A stretch of 53,438 bases of DNA, from positions 1-53,438 of the forward strand of contig CAIPBM010000177.1 of the NCBI GenBank assembly GCA_903863295.1. The letters are read 5' to 3'. The translations under genes and the position numbers were made by a program. Of this stretch, positions 18,368 to 26,403 are shown in pieces. The number at the start of each line of letters is the position of its first letter. Positions within the stretch are counted from its first letter, which is position 1. The notes beneath the pieces are model-generated. The model saw only the letters and a program-made list of their open reading frames with translations. It was not told where the DNA came from and ran no database searches. The stretch comes from an uncultured Verrucomicrobiota bacterium. GTDB taxonomy: Bacteria; Verrucomicrobiota; Verrucomicrobiia; Methylacidiphilales; UBA1321.

Positions 18368-20407
18368 TTACTTGACGGGGAGTAACTTCAGATAATCGAG
18401 ACCGAATTTGTAGCCTTGGGAGGCATCGTTCTTTCCCGTGACCGTCACCTTGAAGATGGGCCTTTCCCCGGTCACGGTTACAACGCCCAAATCGACCTGA
18501 TCGGACACCAGGGTTTGAGCCGAGTAAAGGTCGATGGGTTGACCCACGTCCACACCGTTGAAGTTGACTTGGACGATTCCGTAATCCCTCGCCTTACCAT
18601 AATGAGCGATGAGCTGATACTTGCCGGCTTTCTGCACAGGAAGTTCCAGATTGATAACCTGACCAACCTGATTGGCGTACCAGGTGAACTGATGATCGTT
18701 GCTCCATTGATTCACACCATAGTCCTGCATGCCCTGGGAATTAATAAAAGGCTGCTCCGGCTTGGGATTCGGCTGCAACGACTCTCCTTCAATCACTCCG
18801 TCCACACGGTAGATTTCCGGGCGAATCCAATAACCAATCCGATCGGTCACCGGCACGGGCCAGTAAGGATCAGTTCCGCCTGCGCTCAGGTACCAAAAGA
18901 CATTCGCGGCGTATAGAGTCGGACGTTCATTGGAAAAGTACTTCTCGATGTCCGCTTCAAACGAAGTCTGGAAAGGAACGGAATCTGGAATATGCCAGCG
19001 ATTGTCATCAAAATGACCTGCATTATCTTCATTCAAAATCTGGTTGTGGTAGGGACGGGAGAAATGCCCGGCAGAGCTCCAGGCATAACCAAAGTAATCT
19101 TCCGACCCCGTGCCGAAGCTCGAAGGGAATTTTTCACCATCCACGAAAAACTTGTCGTCCCCTTCCCCCCACCAATCGCCTCTTGGATTCCAGCCGTGAA
19201 GATGCGTCCCGACATAACGTCCGGTGCCCTGCGTGTTCAGGAGCGTCCAGTCAATGGAGCGGTCATGCCGTTGTGGCAGGAACATATCGCGGTGCCATTT
19301 GGCGTGGAAGCGGGCCAGCTTGGCAATGGGTTGATCCAGCGGGGCGTGGCTGATTTCCCAGGTCATGGCTACGGGTGCTGTTCCGTCATTGCCCACGACC
19401 ACATGGGCTTTCTGGCCGAAGGGCATGTACCAGTAACTATAGAAAGTCCCATCGTCGAGGAGGCCTGCGGGCAAAGACTGGAAAGTATCGGCACCCCCGA
19501 CATAGCCAAAGAAATCGCCGAGCGGAGACCAAACGGCCGGAACAGTATCGCCGTCCCAGGTGATGCTAATTGTCAATTGACGGAGTAAAATGCGGGCGGC
19601 TTCCGGGTCCTTGGGAAGATCAAGCTTCACCTTGAGCGCCGTGATGGCTCCAGCGCCTTTCAGATCAAGAACAGTTGCCGCCTTTCCGCCATCCACCGTG
19701 ACGGGCTTGCTTTCCGTCTGGCTTCCAGGTTGGGCTGGGGATGGATTCTGTCCGCATTGCCCCAGAATCTTATCTGCCTCATCCAGCGCGGCGGAATCTT
19801 CCGGCGGAAGATTCATGCTAAAGGTCGGTACGACTGTTCCCTCTGGAAATTGGGTGTAAGTGAACTGGTAATAGGAACCCCAACCTTTCTCCGCCACAAT
19901 TTTGCACGATTTCTGATAGGGAATGGGCGTGTAGTTATCGAAGCCGTGGGCAGCAGCGGAAGGAATATAAACCAGGTTGGGACGGTTGAAGGGTGCGGTC
20001 TGGCCATCGAAGTAGCCCTTGAAGGGAAGATCCACTGTCGGGGTGGTCGCGCCATCCAGATAGATTTTCACATGCCCGGTACTTGCGGTTGCTGACCAGG
20101 TGCGCCAGATACATCCCGGCCCCTGGACATCCATGAGAACGATGGTGTCTCCTTCCTTGCGAATGTATCCATTTCCGTCCCCATTGGCGGACCAGGCGAT
20201 ATACTTATCTGTTTCTGCATCGTAGGTGCTCAGACGATCATAGCTGGAGGCGAGGGACGTTTTCTCCCCGGGTGGCGGCAACTTGGCCAGCTCCTGCAAG
20301 TTGGTCATGCGCTCAACCAGTCGCGTGTAGGTGTAGGAGTCAGCTCGCGAAGTTAACGGCGCGAGAACAACGACGATTCCGCCCAAGAGAACCAGATAAT
20401 TTTTCAT
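18368..20407 (-). CDS. DUF2961 / GH172-family glycoside hydrolase, secreted (copy A)
   Basis: From the ATG at 20407 the protein has 679 residues and a signal peptide (MKNYLVLLGGIVVVLAPL). It is a close paralogue of the protein at 9666-11681: both have MDVQGPGCIWRTWSA, the same HGFDNYTPIP segment and GTGSEDYFGYAWS near residue 430. The C-terminal module (from about QVINLELPVQKAGKYQL) differs more between the copies than the catalytic core. GH172 enzymes known so far are furanosidases. This gene heads the operon and is separated from the GH3 gene by 284 bases that contain a possible operator, so it may have its own promoter. Confidence 0.85.
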   Translation of the reverse strand: MKNYLVLLGGIVVVLAPLTSRADSYTYTRLVERMTNLQELAKLPPPGEKTSLASSYDRLSTYDAETDKYIAWSANGDGNGYIRKEGDTIVLMDVQGPGCIWRTWSATASTGHVKIYLDGATTPTVDLPFKGYFDGQTAPFNRPNLVYIPSAAAHGFDNYTPIPYQKSCKIVAEKGWGSYYQFTYTQFPEGTVVPTFSMNLPPEDSAALDEADKILGQCGQNPSPAQPGSQTESKPVTVDGGKAATVLDLKGAGAITALKVKLDLPKDPEAARILLRQLTISITWDGDTVPAVWSPLGDFFGYVGGADTFQSLPAGLLDDGTFYSYWYMPFGQKAHVVVGNDGTAPVAMTWEISHAPLDQPIAKLARFHAKWHRDMFLPQRHDRSIDWTLLNTQGTGRYVGTHLHGWNPRGDWWGEGDDKFFVDGEKFPSSFGTGSEDYFGYAWSSAGHFSRPYHNQILNEDNAGHFDDNRWHIPDSVPFQTSFEADIEKYFSNERPTLYAANVFWYLSAGGTDPYWPVPVTDRIGYWIRPEIYRVDGVIEGESLQPNPKPEQPFINSQGMQDYGVNQWSNDHQFTWYANQVGQVINLELPVQKAGKYQLIAHYGKARDYGIVQVNFNGVDVGQPIDLYSAQTLVSDQVDLGVVTVTGERPIFKVTVTGKNDASQGYKFGLDYLKLLPVK

Positions 20408-20641
20408 GATAAAACCGAGGTTGTTATTGATCCAATAATTGCCCATATCCTGACAGCAACCGCCCCTATCCTTTTTAAACGCCGGAATCCTTAGTTGCCT
20501 GGGTATGTCTGGCCCTTAGGTTTTGAGCCGCGAGTCTGTAGAGATTGAACCGCGACGACAGGACAATCATGAGCTGTTGGTATTGGATAGGAATAACCGT
20601 AAACGTATAAAAAAAGCATTTACGCTAACAAACCCTTATCG

Positions 20642-20657
20642 GGTTAACACGTTATCC
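20642..20657. promoter_or_regulatory. Candidate operator, LacI/GalR-like pseudo-palindrome
   Basis: In the 284-base gap upstream of the GH172 copy A gene the sequence GGTTAACACGTTATCC forms an imperfect palindrome with arms GGTTAAC and GTTATCC around a central AC. Size and central symmetry are like LacI/GalR operators that often control sugar loci. A second, looser pair of half sites (GTAAACG and GCATTTAC around an A-tract) lies about 50 bases nearer the gene, between 20597 and 20627. No regulator gene is present nearby, so the assignment is tentative. Confidence 0.3.
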
Positions 20658-20661
20658 GGCA

Positions 20662-20685
20662 TGCGCCTCTGGGGCACCAGGCGCA
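20662..20685 (-). terminator. Possible stem-loop downstream of the GH3 gene
   Basis: Six bases beyond the stop of the GH3 gene a perfect 7-bp stem (TGCGCCT with AGGCGCA) closes a 10-base loop. There is no T-tract, so it could be a factor-dependent terminator or an mRNA-stabilizing hairpin rather than an intrinsic terminator. Confidence 0.3.
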
Positions 20686-20691
20686 CGGCCT

Positions 20692-23382
20692 TTATTGAAT
20701 CGTCACGGTACAGGTTTGCCGGATATCGGCGGATGAGGCTCCAACTTGAAGTTCAACCATGCCCGGTTCAATGACGTAGGCTTTCTTCTCGACGCTCCAG
20801 TAATGGAAACGTTCCACGGGGATATCGAAATCGACATTGAGGGTCGAGCCCTTGGGGATGGCTACACGCTTGAAGGCAACGAGTGAGCGGATGGGCTGTG
20901 GCACCGCGGAATCTTTGTGATGTGCGTAAACCTGGACAACTTCATCGCCGTCGCGGTCGCCTTTGTTCGTGACCGGTACGGTGAGGTGCACCGTGTCTTT
21001 GGCCGTCACCGTGGCAAGCGGGAGTATGACCGGTTTATATTCGAAGGTTGTATAGCTTAACCCATGGCCGAAGGGGAAAACTGGCTTGCCGGTGAAGTAG
21101 CGGTAGGTCCGGTTGGCCATGCTATAATCGCTGAAATCAGGAAGGTCCGCCGTCTTTTCATAAAAGGTGACGGGTAATCTTCCGGCCGGGTTGTAATTAC
21201 CAAAGAGCACATCGGCAACCGCCGCTCCTCCCTGGACGCCGGGATACCAAGCTTGGAGGATGGCCGGGAGCGTGGCGGCTTCCCACGGCATGGCGATGGC
21301 GCTACCCGAACAATTGACGAAGACGACCGGCTTGCCCGTGGCCTGGAGATCCTGAAGCAATTTTTCCTGAACGGCGGGGAGTTCAATCGCCGTGCGATCA
21401 CCATGGGCAAAACCGGGGCTCTCATAGGGCGACGCTTCGCTTTCCAATTGGACACTATCAAGTCCGCCAACATAGATGATGACGTCGGCAGTCTTGGCGG
21501 CGGCAAGCGTCGCTTGGTAATCATCCGGAGAGACATCGTTTTGGGGGTTCTTCGGGTCTTGATTCAACGGAGCGCCCTTGAAGTAATCGACCTTCACCGA
21601 GTCGCCGACTTCCTGCTGAATACCAGCGAGGATGGTGACCGGCTTGGTGGGCGTTCCACTATAGTTGCCGGTGAGCACGGCCTGGGCATTCGGCCCGATG
21701 ACCGCGATTCGTTGCAGCTTGGTTTTATCGAGGGGAAGAAGATGATTGTTCTTTAGAAGCACCATCGATTCCCGCGCCATCTCGCGGGCGAGGGCGAGAT
21801 GCTGCGGGCTTTCGACCTCGGTCATCGGGGTGTTGGACCAGGGGACGCGTTCCGGCGGATCAAAAAGACCCAAGCGGAATCGAATCGCGAGGACATAGTG
21901 AAGGGCCTGATCAATATCCTTTTCAGTGACAAGCCCCTGGCCAACCGATTTGGTCAAAGCGCGAAAGGCATTGCCGTCTTCGAGATCAAGCCCCGCTTTG
22001 ATCGCATCGGCGGAGGCTTCGACGTCAGTCTTGGCATAAAGATGTTGGCGATAGATGTGAGTGACGCCGACGTTATCTGAACAGACATAGCCGGTGAATC
22101 CCCAGGTGTTGCGGAGCAGGTCCGTGATCAGCCACGGGTTGCAGGCATTCGGTACATGGTAGATCGAGTTATAGGAGGTCATCACGCCACCTACATGGGC
22201 TTCCTGGACGGCAGCTTGAAATTGGGGAAGGTAAGTTTCGTAGAGATCGCGCGGGTCAGGATCGACATTGAAATTGACCCTTCCCCTCTCGGGACCGCTA
22301 TGGACGGCAAAATGTTTGGCACATCCCATGGCCAGCAGGTACTTGGGGTTATCCCCTTGAAGGCCCTTGATGAAATTCACGGCCATGCGCGAGGTCAGAA
22401 AGGGATCTTCTCCGTACGTTTCCTGACCCCGGCCCCAACGGGGATCGCGGAAGATATTGATATTCGGCGACCAGAAATTCAGACCCTGTCCGGATGCGTA
22501 CATTCCCTCGCGCTGGGCCTGCTCATATTTCGCCCGCCCCTCAATCCCAATGGTCTCTCCAACCTGATGTATTTTGTCCGCATCCCAGGTCGCTGCCATT
22601 CCGATGGCCTGAGGAAAAACGGTCGCTTTGCCGTTGTTGGCAACACCGTGAAGGCATTCGTTGGAGTAATCATACTCAGGAACATTCAACCGGTGGATGG
22701 CCGGGGCCGCGTTCATGAGTTGTTTGACTTTTTCGCTCAGTGACATCCGCTGGATCAGGTCATCAATGCGCGCATCCATCGGTTGATCGGGGTCGGTATA
22801 GATTACCGGGCTGGAAATCTGGGGAATCTTGAGGGCGAAAGCATCATCCATCTCGACCAGATCGCCCGCCTTCACGGAAGCGACACAGGTACCCTGTTCA
22901 TCGAAGAGATGGATGGCGTTAAACTTCGCGGCACCCTGGATTGCTGTGAAGGTAATGGCGAGCGGGCCCTTGATCGTGTCGTCCTGATGGACGATGGTGG
23001 CCTTGAGTTGATAGGCCTTCTCGAAACCGGCGACGGAGAAGAGATCTAAGTTGTCAGCCAGGACGGCATCTCCACTTGTGATCTTCATGAGACGCTTGCC
23101 GGGGGCCTTAAAGAGTTTATCGACCTCCGTAAAGTCGATCACGGCGGTGTAAGTACCCCCGGGCAATCCCAGCACTTTGGCCGTAATGGAGGGTCCATTG
23201 ACCTCTTCCTTGTAGCTCCCGTCGTCCGGAGCACCCTCGATCTTCGCATGCCCGCGCAGCCGAATATGCGTGAAGTCGCCCACCACGATGAAAGTTTTGT
23301 CGCCCGATGACAGGGCGGTTTCATCCGCCGAAAGTGAGGTAAGGCCAAGGACGAGGAGTAAGATGAGGATGTGAATTTTCAT
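20692..23382 (-). CDS. GH3-family glycoside hydrolase with N-terminal malectin-like domain, secreted
   Basis: Starting at the ATG at 23382, the protein has 896 residues, a signal peptide (MKIHILILLLVLGLTSLS) and an N-terminal beta-sandwich of about 150 residues that looks malectin-like. The GH3 barrel begins near residue 195 (MDARIDDLIQRMSLSEKV) and carries NIFRDPRWGRGQETYGEDP, the KHFAVHSGPERGR loop and the nucleophile region GYVCSDNVGV near residue 434. The second GH3 domain and a fibronectin-III-like C-terminus (GDRDGDEVVQVYAHH) follow. The pattern resembles beta-xylosidase/arabinosidase and beta-glucosidase members. It lies 24 bases after the DUF2961 fragment and upstream of the GH172 and ABC operon. 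Confidence 0.9.
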   Translation of the reverse strand: MKIHILILLLVLGLTSLSADETALSSGDKTFIVVGDFTHIRLRGHAKIEGAPDDGSYKEEVNGPSITAKVLGLPGGTYTAVIDFTEVDKLFKAPGKRLMKITSGDAVLADNLDLFSVAGFEKAYQLKATIVHQDDTIKGPLAITFTAIQGAAKFNAIHLFDEQGTCVASVKAGDLVEMDDAFALKIPQISSPVIYTDPDQPMDARIDDLIQRMSLSEKVKQLMNAAPAIHRLNVPEYDYSNECLHGVANNGKATVFPQAIGMAATWDADKIHQVGETIGIEGRAKYEQAQREGMYASGQGLNFWSPNINIFRDPRWGRGQETYGEDPFLTSRMAVNFIKGLQGDNPKYLLAMGCAKHFAVHSGPERGRVNFNVDPDPRDLYETYLPQFQAAVQEAHVGGVMTSYNSIYHVPNACNPWLITDLLRNTWGFTGYVCSDNVGVTHIYRQHLYAKTDVEASADAIKAGLDLEDGNAFRALTKSVGQGLVTEKDIDQALHYVLAIRFRLGLFDPPERVPWSNTPMTEVESPQHLALAREMARESMVLLKNNHLLPLDKTKLQRIAVIGPNAQAVLTGNYSGTPTKPVTILAGIQQEVGDSVKVDYFKGAPLNQDPKNPQNDVSPDDYQATLAAAKTADVIIYVGGLDSVQLESEASPYESPGFAHGDRTAIELPAVQEKLLQDLQATGKPVVFVNCSGSAIAMPWEAATLPAILQAWYPGVQGGAAVADVLFGNYNPAGRLPVTFYEKTADLPDFSDYSMANRTYRYFTGKPVFPFGHGLSYTTFEYKPVILPLATVTAKDTVHLTVPVTNKGDRDGDEVVQVYAHHKDSAVPQPIRSLVAFKRVAIPKGSTLNVDFDIPVERFHYWSVEKKAYVIEPGMVELQVGASSADIRQTCTVTIQ

Positions 23383-23406
23383 GCCGATCAAATTTTTGTG
23401 GGCTCT

Positions 23407-24318
23407 TTACTTGGAAATTGATCCTGACTTGGATCCAACCGTAAAGGAAGGCATGACGTAACTGTAGACGTCATACCGAATTTCACTCCAGGCGAGTTCG
23501 GGCTCGGGATTACCCGGGAAAAGCGGGGTGTGAACCGGAGTGAATTTAATCCGCACGCGAATGGCGGATCGACCTGTGGTCAAATCCTTGGGCAATAGGA
23601 ATTCGTCGTCGCGAAAGCATCGATTCGAAATAACGAGATCGTGCGCGGCAGGGCCGAGCTCTTCCTTGGGCAGCGAATGGACGGCCGTATTGGATCCGGC
23701 CAAATACCAGATGCCCGCCGGTTGCCAGTTCGGGGCCGAGGCATCGCCCGATTGACCGGCATTCGCCACGAAAACTTCGGCGCGCTGGTTGGGGAAAGAG
23801 TAATCGAGCTTGCGACGCAACATCACCCCGAGATTCTGAGGATCGATCTTCACCGTGAATTCGGAAGTGCCCGTTGTTTTACGGCCTTGGTCGGTGGTTG
23901 GTGGATAGATCGCTTGTCCATGGAACGTATCCACGCCCCATTCGTAACGACTGGTGATGGCGTAGGGGGCTGATGCATCTGGAGACAGGTAATTGTGGGC
24001 TTTCTCACTCGTTTCATCACCGACTTGAAAGGTATCGCTCTCGACCAACGAGGCGGCTGGGATCCCATACCAGTAGGTCACCGTGCGGTAATGTTCGATA
24101 GAATCATCGGTGCCCCCATGCTCCAGTTGAATAACCGCACGTTTCCCAAAGGGCATCAGGTCAGCGAGCAGGAATCGGTAGGCCGATTCAATTTTGTCTT
24201 CATCGTTGAGAGCATCCTTTTCTTTTCCAACACCCGTGGGATGACCGGCAAAAGGGAGGGTCATGCTTTGACCACCCCAATAATCGCCCCCGCCGCCCCA
24301 CTCTTCCGTTCCGGTTCC
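23407..24318 (-). pseudogene. DUF2961-family gene, C-terminal half only (5' part lost)
   Basis: Recognizable homology starts abruptly at the conserved motif GTGTEEWGGGGDYWGG and continues with the usual second half of DUF2961 proteins: ESAYRFLLADLMPFGKRAV, QLEHGGTDDSIEHYRTVTYW and a final jelly-roll ending SYVMPSFTVG. Upstream in the same frame the sequence makes no sense and overlaps, in another frame, the hydrolase fragment at 24334-25202. The N-terminal half with its signal peptide is therefore missing, and the piece cannot be exported or complete as it stands. GC content is high here, like the rest of the sugar locus. It probably was the first gene of the locus before a rearrangement. Confidence 0.7.
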
Positions 24319-24333
24319 CTGGGCTTGTGGTGT

Positions 24334-25202
24334 CTGCTTGTGTATTTTTTGTATAACCAGGCATTCCATAATTGGGTTAACTCTGAGCTGTATGGATCTG
24401 GCAGCGCCCAAAGGTTGGAACCCGGTGTATCCCCATATAAGCCCATAAGTGAATTTTCATTATTAATCTCTACATCGAGGAGACCAGGGTCAGACGCATA
24501 GGTTTTGCCCGTATAAGGATTCAAGTGAGTGAGGAGATCATGAAAATATTGCTGATCATCCGCGATCATTTGCGGATCGTAAATGTCGACCCGCTTGTCG
24601 AATGGAAAAGGAACCAGATCGATTCCCGCAGGAAACCCGTCATTGTAAGGATATTTATCCGTAAACTTGCGGGATACATGCAAGCACATATCTATATAAA
24701 TACCGTGCTGTTCAAGCTGATTTACCAAATAATCCATTTTATCCAGTTGACTGCTGGAAACTCGCAAATGGTCTTTGTGTTTGTCGGGATATGCGCTCAA
24801 ATCCCATATTTTGGATCCATCGTCCGTCCAACCAAAAGTGTTATCAAAATGGTGTAGTCTCACAACATTGATCCCATATTTTGCTAGATGAGCAGCGATA
24901 TCCGCCGCGTCTGATTGCGTCGGGAACACCCCATCAAAAACAAGGTTGGTTCCCAGAAATCGAACGCGAGTGCCAGTGGTGCTTTCAACAAAATGCCCGT
25001 TTTTGACTATAATAAAGCCGTGAGCCCCTGCTGGACCGTCATTTAGACCACTCAGATCCATGAAATTGGAGGACGAATCATTCCATGGGGTTAGAAAAGT
25101 AAAGTTCGGAGCTGCCTCACCTAATTGGAGGTTGCCAGCCATAAATCCGACGGCGACGAGTAATGTCGCCATCCATTTCCATATACTAGTAGGGTTCTTC
25201 AT
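24334..25202 (-). pseudogene. Clan GH-A (GH5-like) hydrolase, N-terminal half only, broken at a junction
   Basis: The frame opens with a signal peptide (MKNPTSIWKWMATLLVAVGF) and a sequence typical of cellulase-like (beta/alpha)8 enzymes: FLGTNLVFDGVFP, YGINVVRLHHFDNTFGW, and the acid/base region VEINNENSLMG, with the glutamate after strand four. After LWNAWLYKKYTS the reading continues into the neighbouring DUF2961 gene in a wrong frame and stops at 24261. The second half of the barrel, with the nucleophile, is missing, so the product should be inactive. Base composition here is much more AT-rich (a hand count of 24661-24720 gives 40% GC) than in the DUF2961 fragment (67% in 23701-23760), which marks a foreign segment. 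The exact GH family is uncertain. Confidence 0.7.
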
Positions 25203-25544
25203 TGTATTAATTTTCTTTCGTAAAACAAATCGAGATTTATTTATATATAACAGTTCGCGCAGGAGAGACGACCAGCTCCTCCTTTGCTGAAGAGGCTGAT
25301 ATTTCGACCATGAAACACTCGAATTACTGAACCAGCGCTCCTCATATAGTTAACGCTAGCAATTACCCCATAGGCCACAACTAGCTTTGATCCGGCAAAC
25401 CCGATCATTCTAATATAAATTCGCCCTCAGCTATGAATCCCTATTTGCCGTGAAATAATTATCCTGCAGTTGACCGACGATGACCTTTGGGCGAAACCGA
25501 GTAAGCGTTTCTGAGCCATGAAGGTATGCTTTCGAAGAGGTCAA
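25203..25544. other. AT-rich gap between the broken hydrolase and the element border
   Basis: I see no gene in this stretch. It is AT-rich with several in-frame stops on both strands and should hold the lost or surviving promoter of the minus-strand hydrolase fragment. The right edge is the 24-bp attachment repeat. Confidence 0.5.
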
Positions 25545-25568
25545 AAAGCTGCCGCGCTAGGACTCGAA
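25545..25568. repeat. attL-like direct repeat (left end of the integrated element)
   Basis: These 24 bases are identical to 47986-48009, which covers the last 20 bases of the tRNA-Gln gene plus four bases after it. The copy here has no tRNA attached: the sequence diverges after the repeat. A partial tRNA 3' end at one border and the intact tRNA at the other is the standard picture for integration by a tyrosine recombinase. Confidence 0.88.
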
Positions 25569-25570
25569 AC

Positions 25571-25729
25571 TATGACGAAGACCTGAAACAAGAACAACTT
25601 ACAAAAGCTTGCACACAAATAGGCACACAAGTTTTACCTGACCGGGATTTGGACAAAATAATCATCGCGTGGCCGGGTCTGAAACCACCTCTGAAAGCGG
25701 CCCTAGTTGCTATCGTGACTTCCAGCTAG
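25571..25729 (+). pseudogene. Remnant of a tyrosine integrase C-terminus
   Basis: Directly after the left repeat a short open frame contains KACTQIGTQ, matching the C-terminal STQIGTQ of the intact integrase; 20 bases (25611-25630) are identical to 47830-47849. The rest, ending IIAWPGLKPPLKAALVAIV, has the look of the C-terminal tail found in many related integrases (a Trp-Pro-x-Leu segment before a Lys-Ala-hydrophobic stretch). The catalytic domain is absent. It most likely comes from another integrase of the same tRNA-targeting group left by an earlier event. Confidence 0.5.
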
Positions 25730-25839
25730 AGTGAGGCATGGCCTTTCGAGCGCGCCTTCTGGTTCCTACTGTAGAGCCTGCGGAAACAGCCGTTAAAGTC
25801 GCTATCGCGGCGGACGGGAAATGAAAATTTGGATTACCT

Positions 25840-26204
25840 ATGAAATCTCTTTCTCCGCCAATCAAGCGTATCGCCCTCCTTGCACTGCTGTGGATGTTTG
25901 TTCCGTGGCAACTTTTACACGCGAGTTCTCCGAAAGATAAAGAATTGACCAGCCGAATATCGGAGATCATTCAAGAATGCTCGAAACTCAAGGCGGGAAC
26001 CACGCGGGCCGAACTGATGAAATACTTCACGACTGAAGGCGGACTTTCATCCCCAGAGGCGCAGACCTTCGTTTACCGCTCGTGTCCCTATATCAAAGTC
26101 GACGTTGTATTCAACTCGCTGATCTTAAAGAGAAAAAGGAGTCGCCGCAGGACGTGATCCAAACTATTTCGAAGCCTTTTCTTGAGTATTCCATATCAGA
26201 CTGA
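25840..26204 (+). pseudogene. Small secreted protein of unknown function, frameshifted near its 3' end
   Basis: The start at 25840 gives a signal peptide (MKSLSPPIKRIALLALLWMF) and a conserved-looking core: CSKLKAGTTRAELMKYFTTE, then GGLSSPEAQTFVYRSCPYIK and VDVVF. After about 26115 the frame changes to nonsense, while the +1-shifted frame continues with a plausible ending, ESPQDVIQTISKPFLEYSIS, stopping at 26204. I recall small secreted proteins in Acidobacteria and Verrucomicrobia with the same core and ending; the two halves together would make one such protein of about 120 residues. Either the gene is broken or one base is wrong in the sequence. It has no known function. It stands alone between the element border and the GH2 gene. 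Confidence 0.6.
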
Positions 26205-26403
26205 GGGCCAAATTCAAATTAGGACACTACCCGATATCTGTCTGGATCGACAAATTAGTGCCTGCGGCTCTATCATCAAATGTCTGCCTCGGCGTCAGCC
26301 TGTTATGCAGATGTCAATAGAATGTAGGAAGCGAGTATGCAACGATAGTGGTAGGCAAGTAGAGGCCTCTTAAAGGCATTTAAATATACTTAAAAATACA
26401 AGA

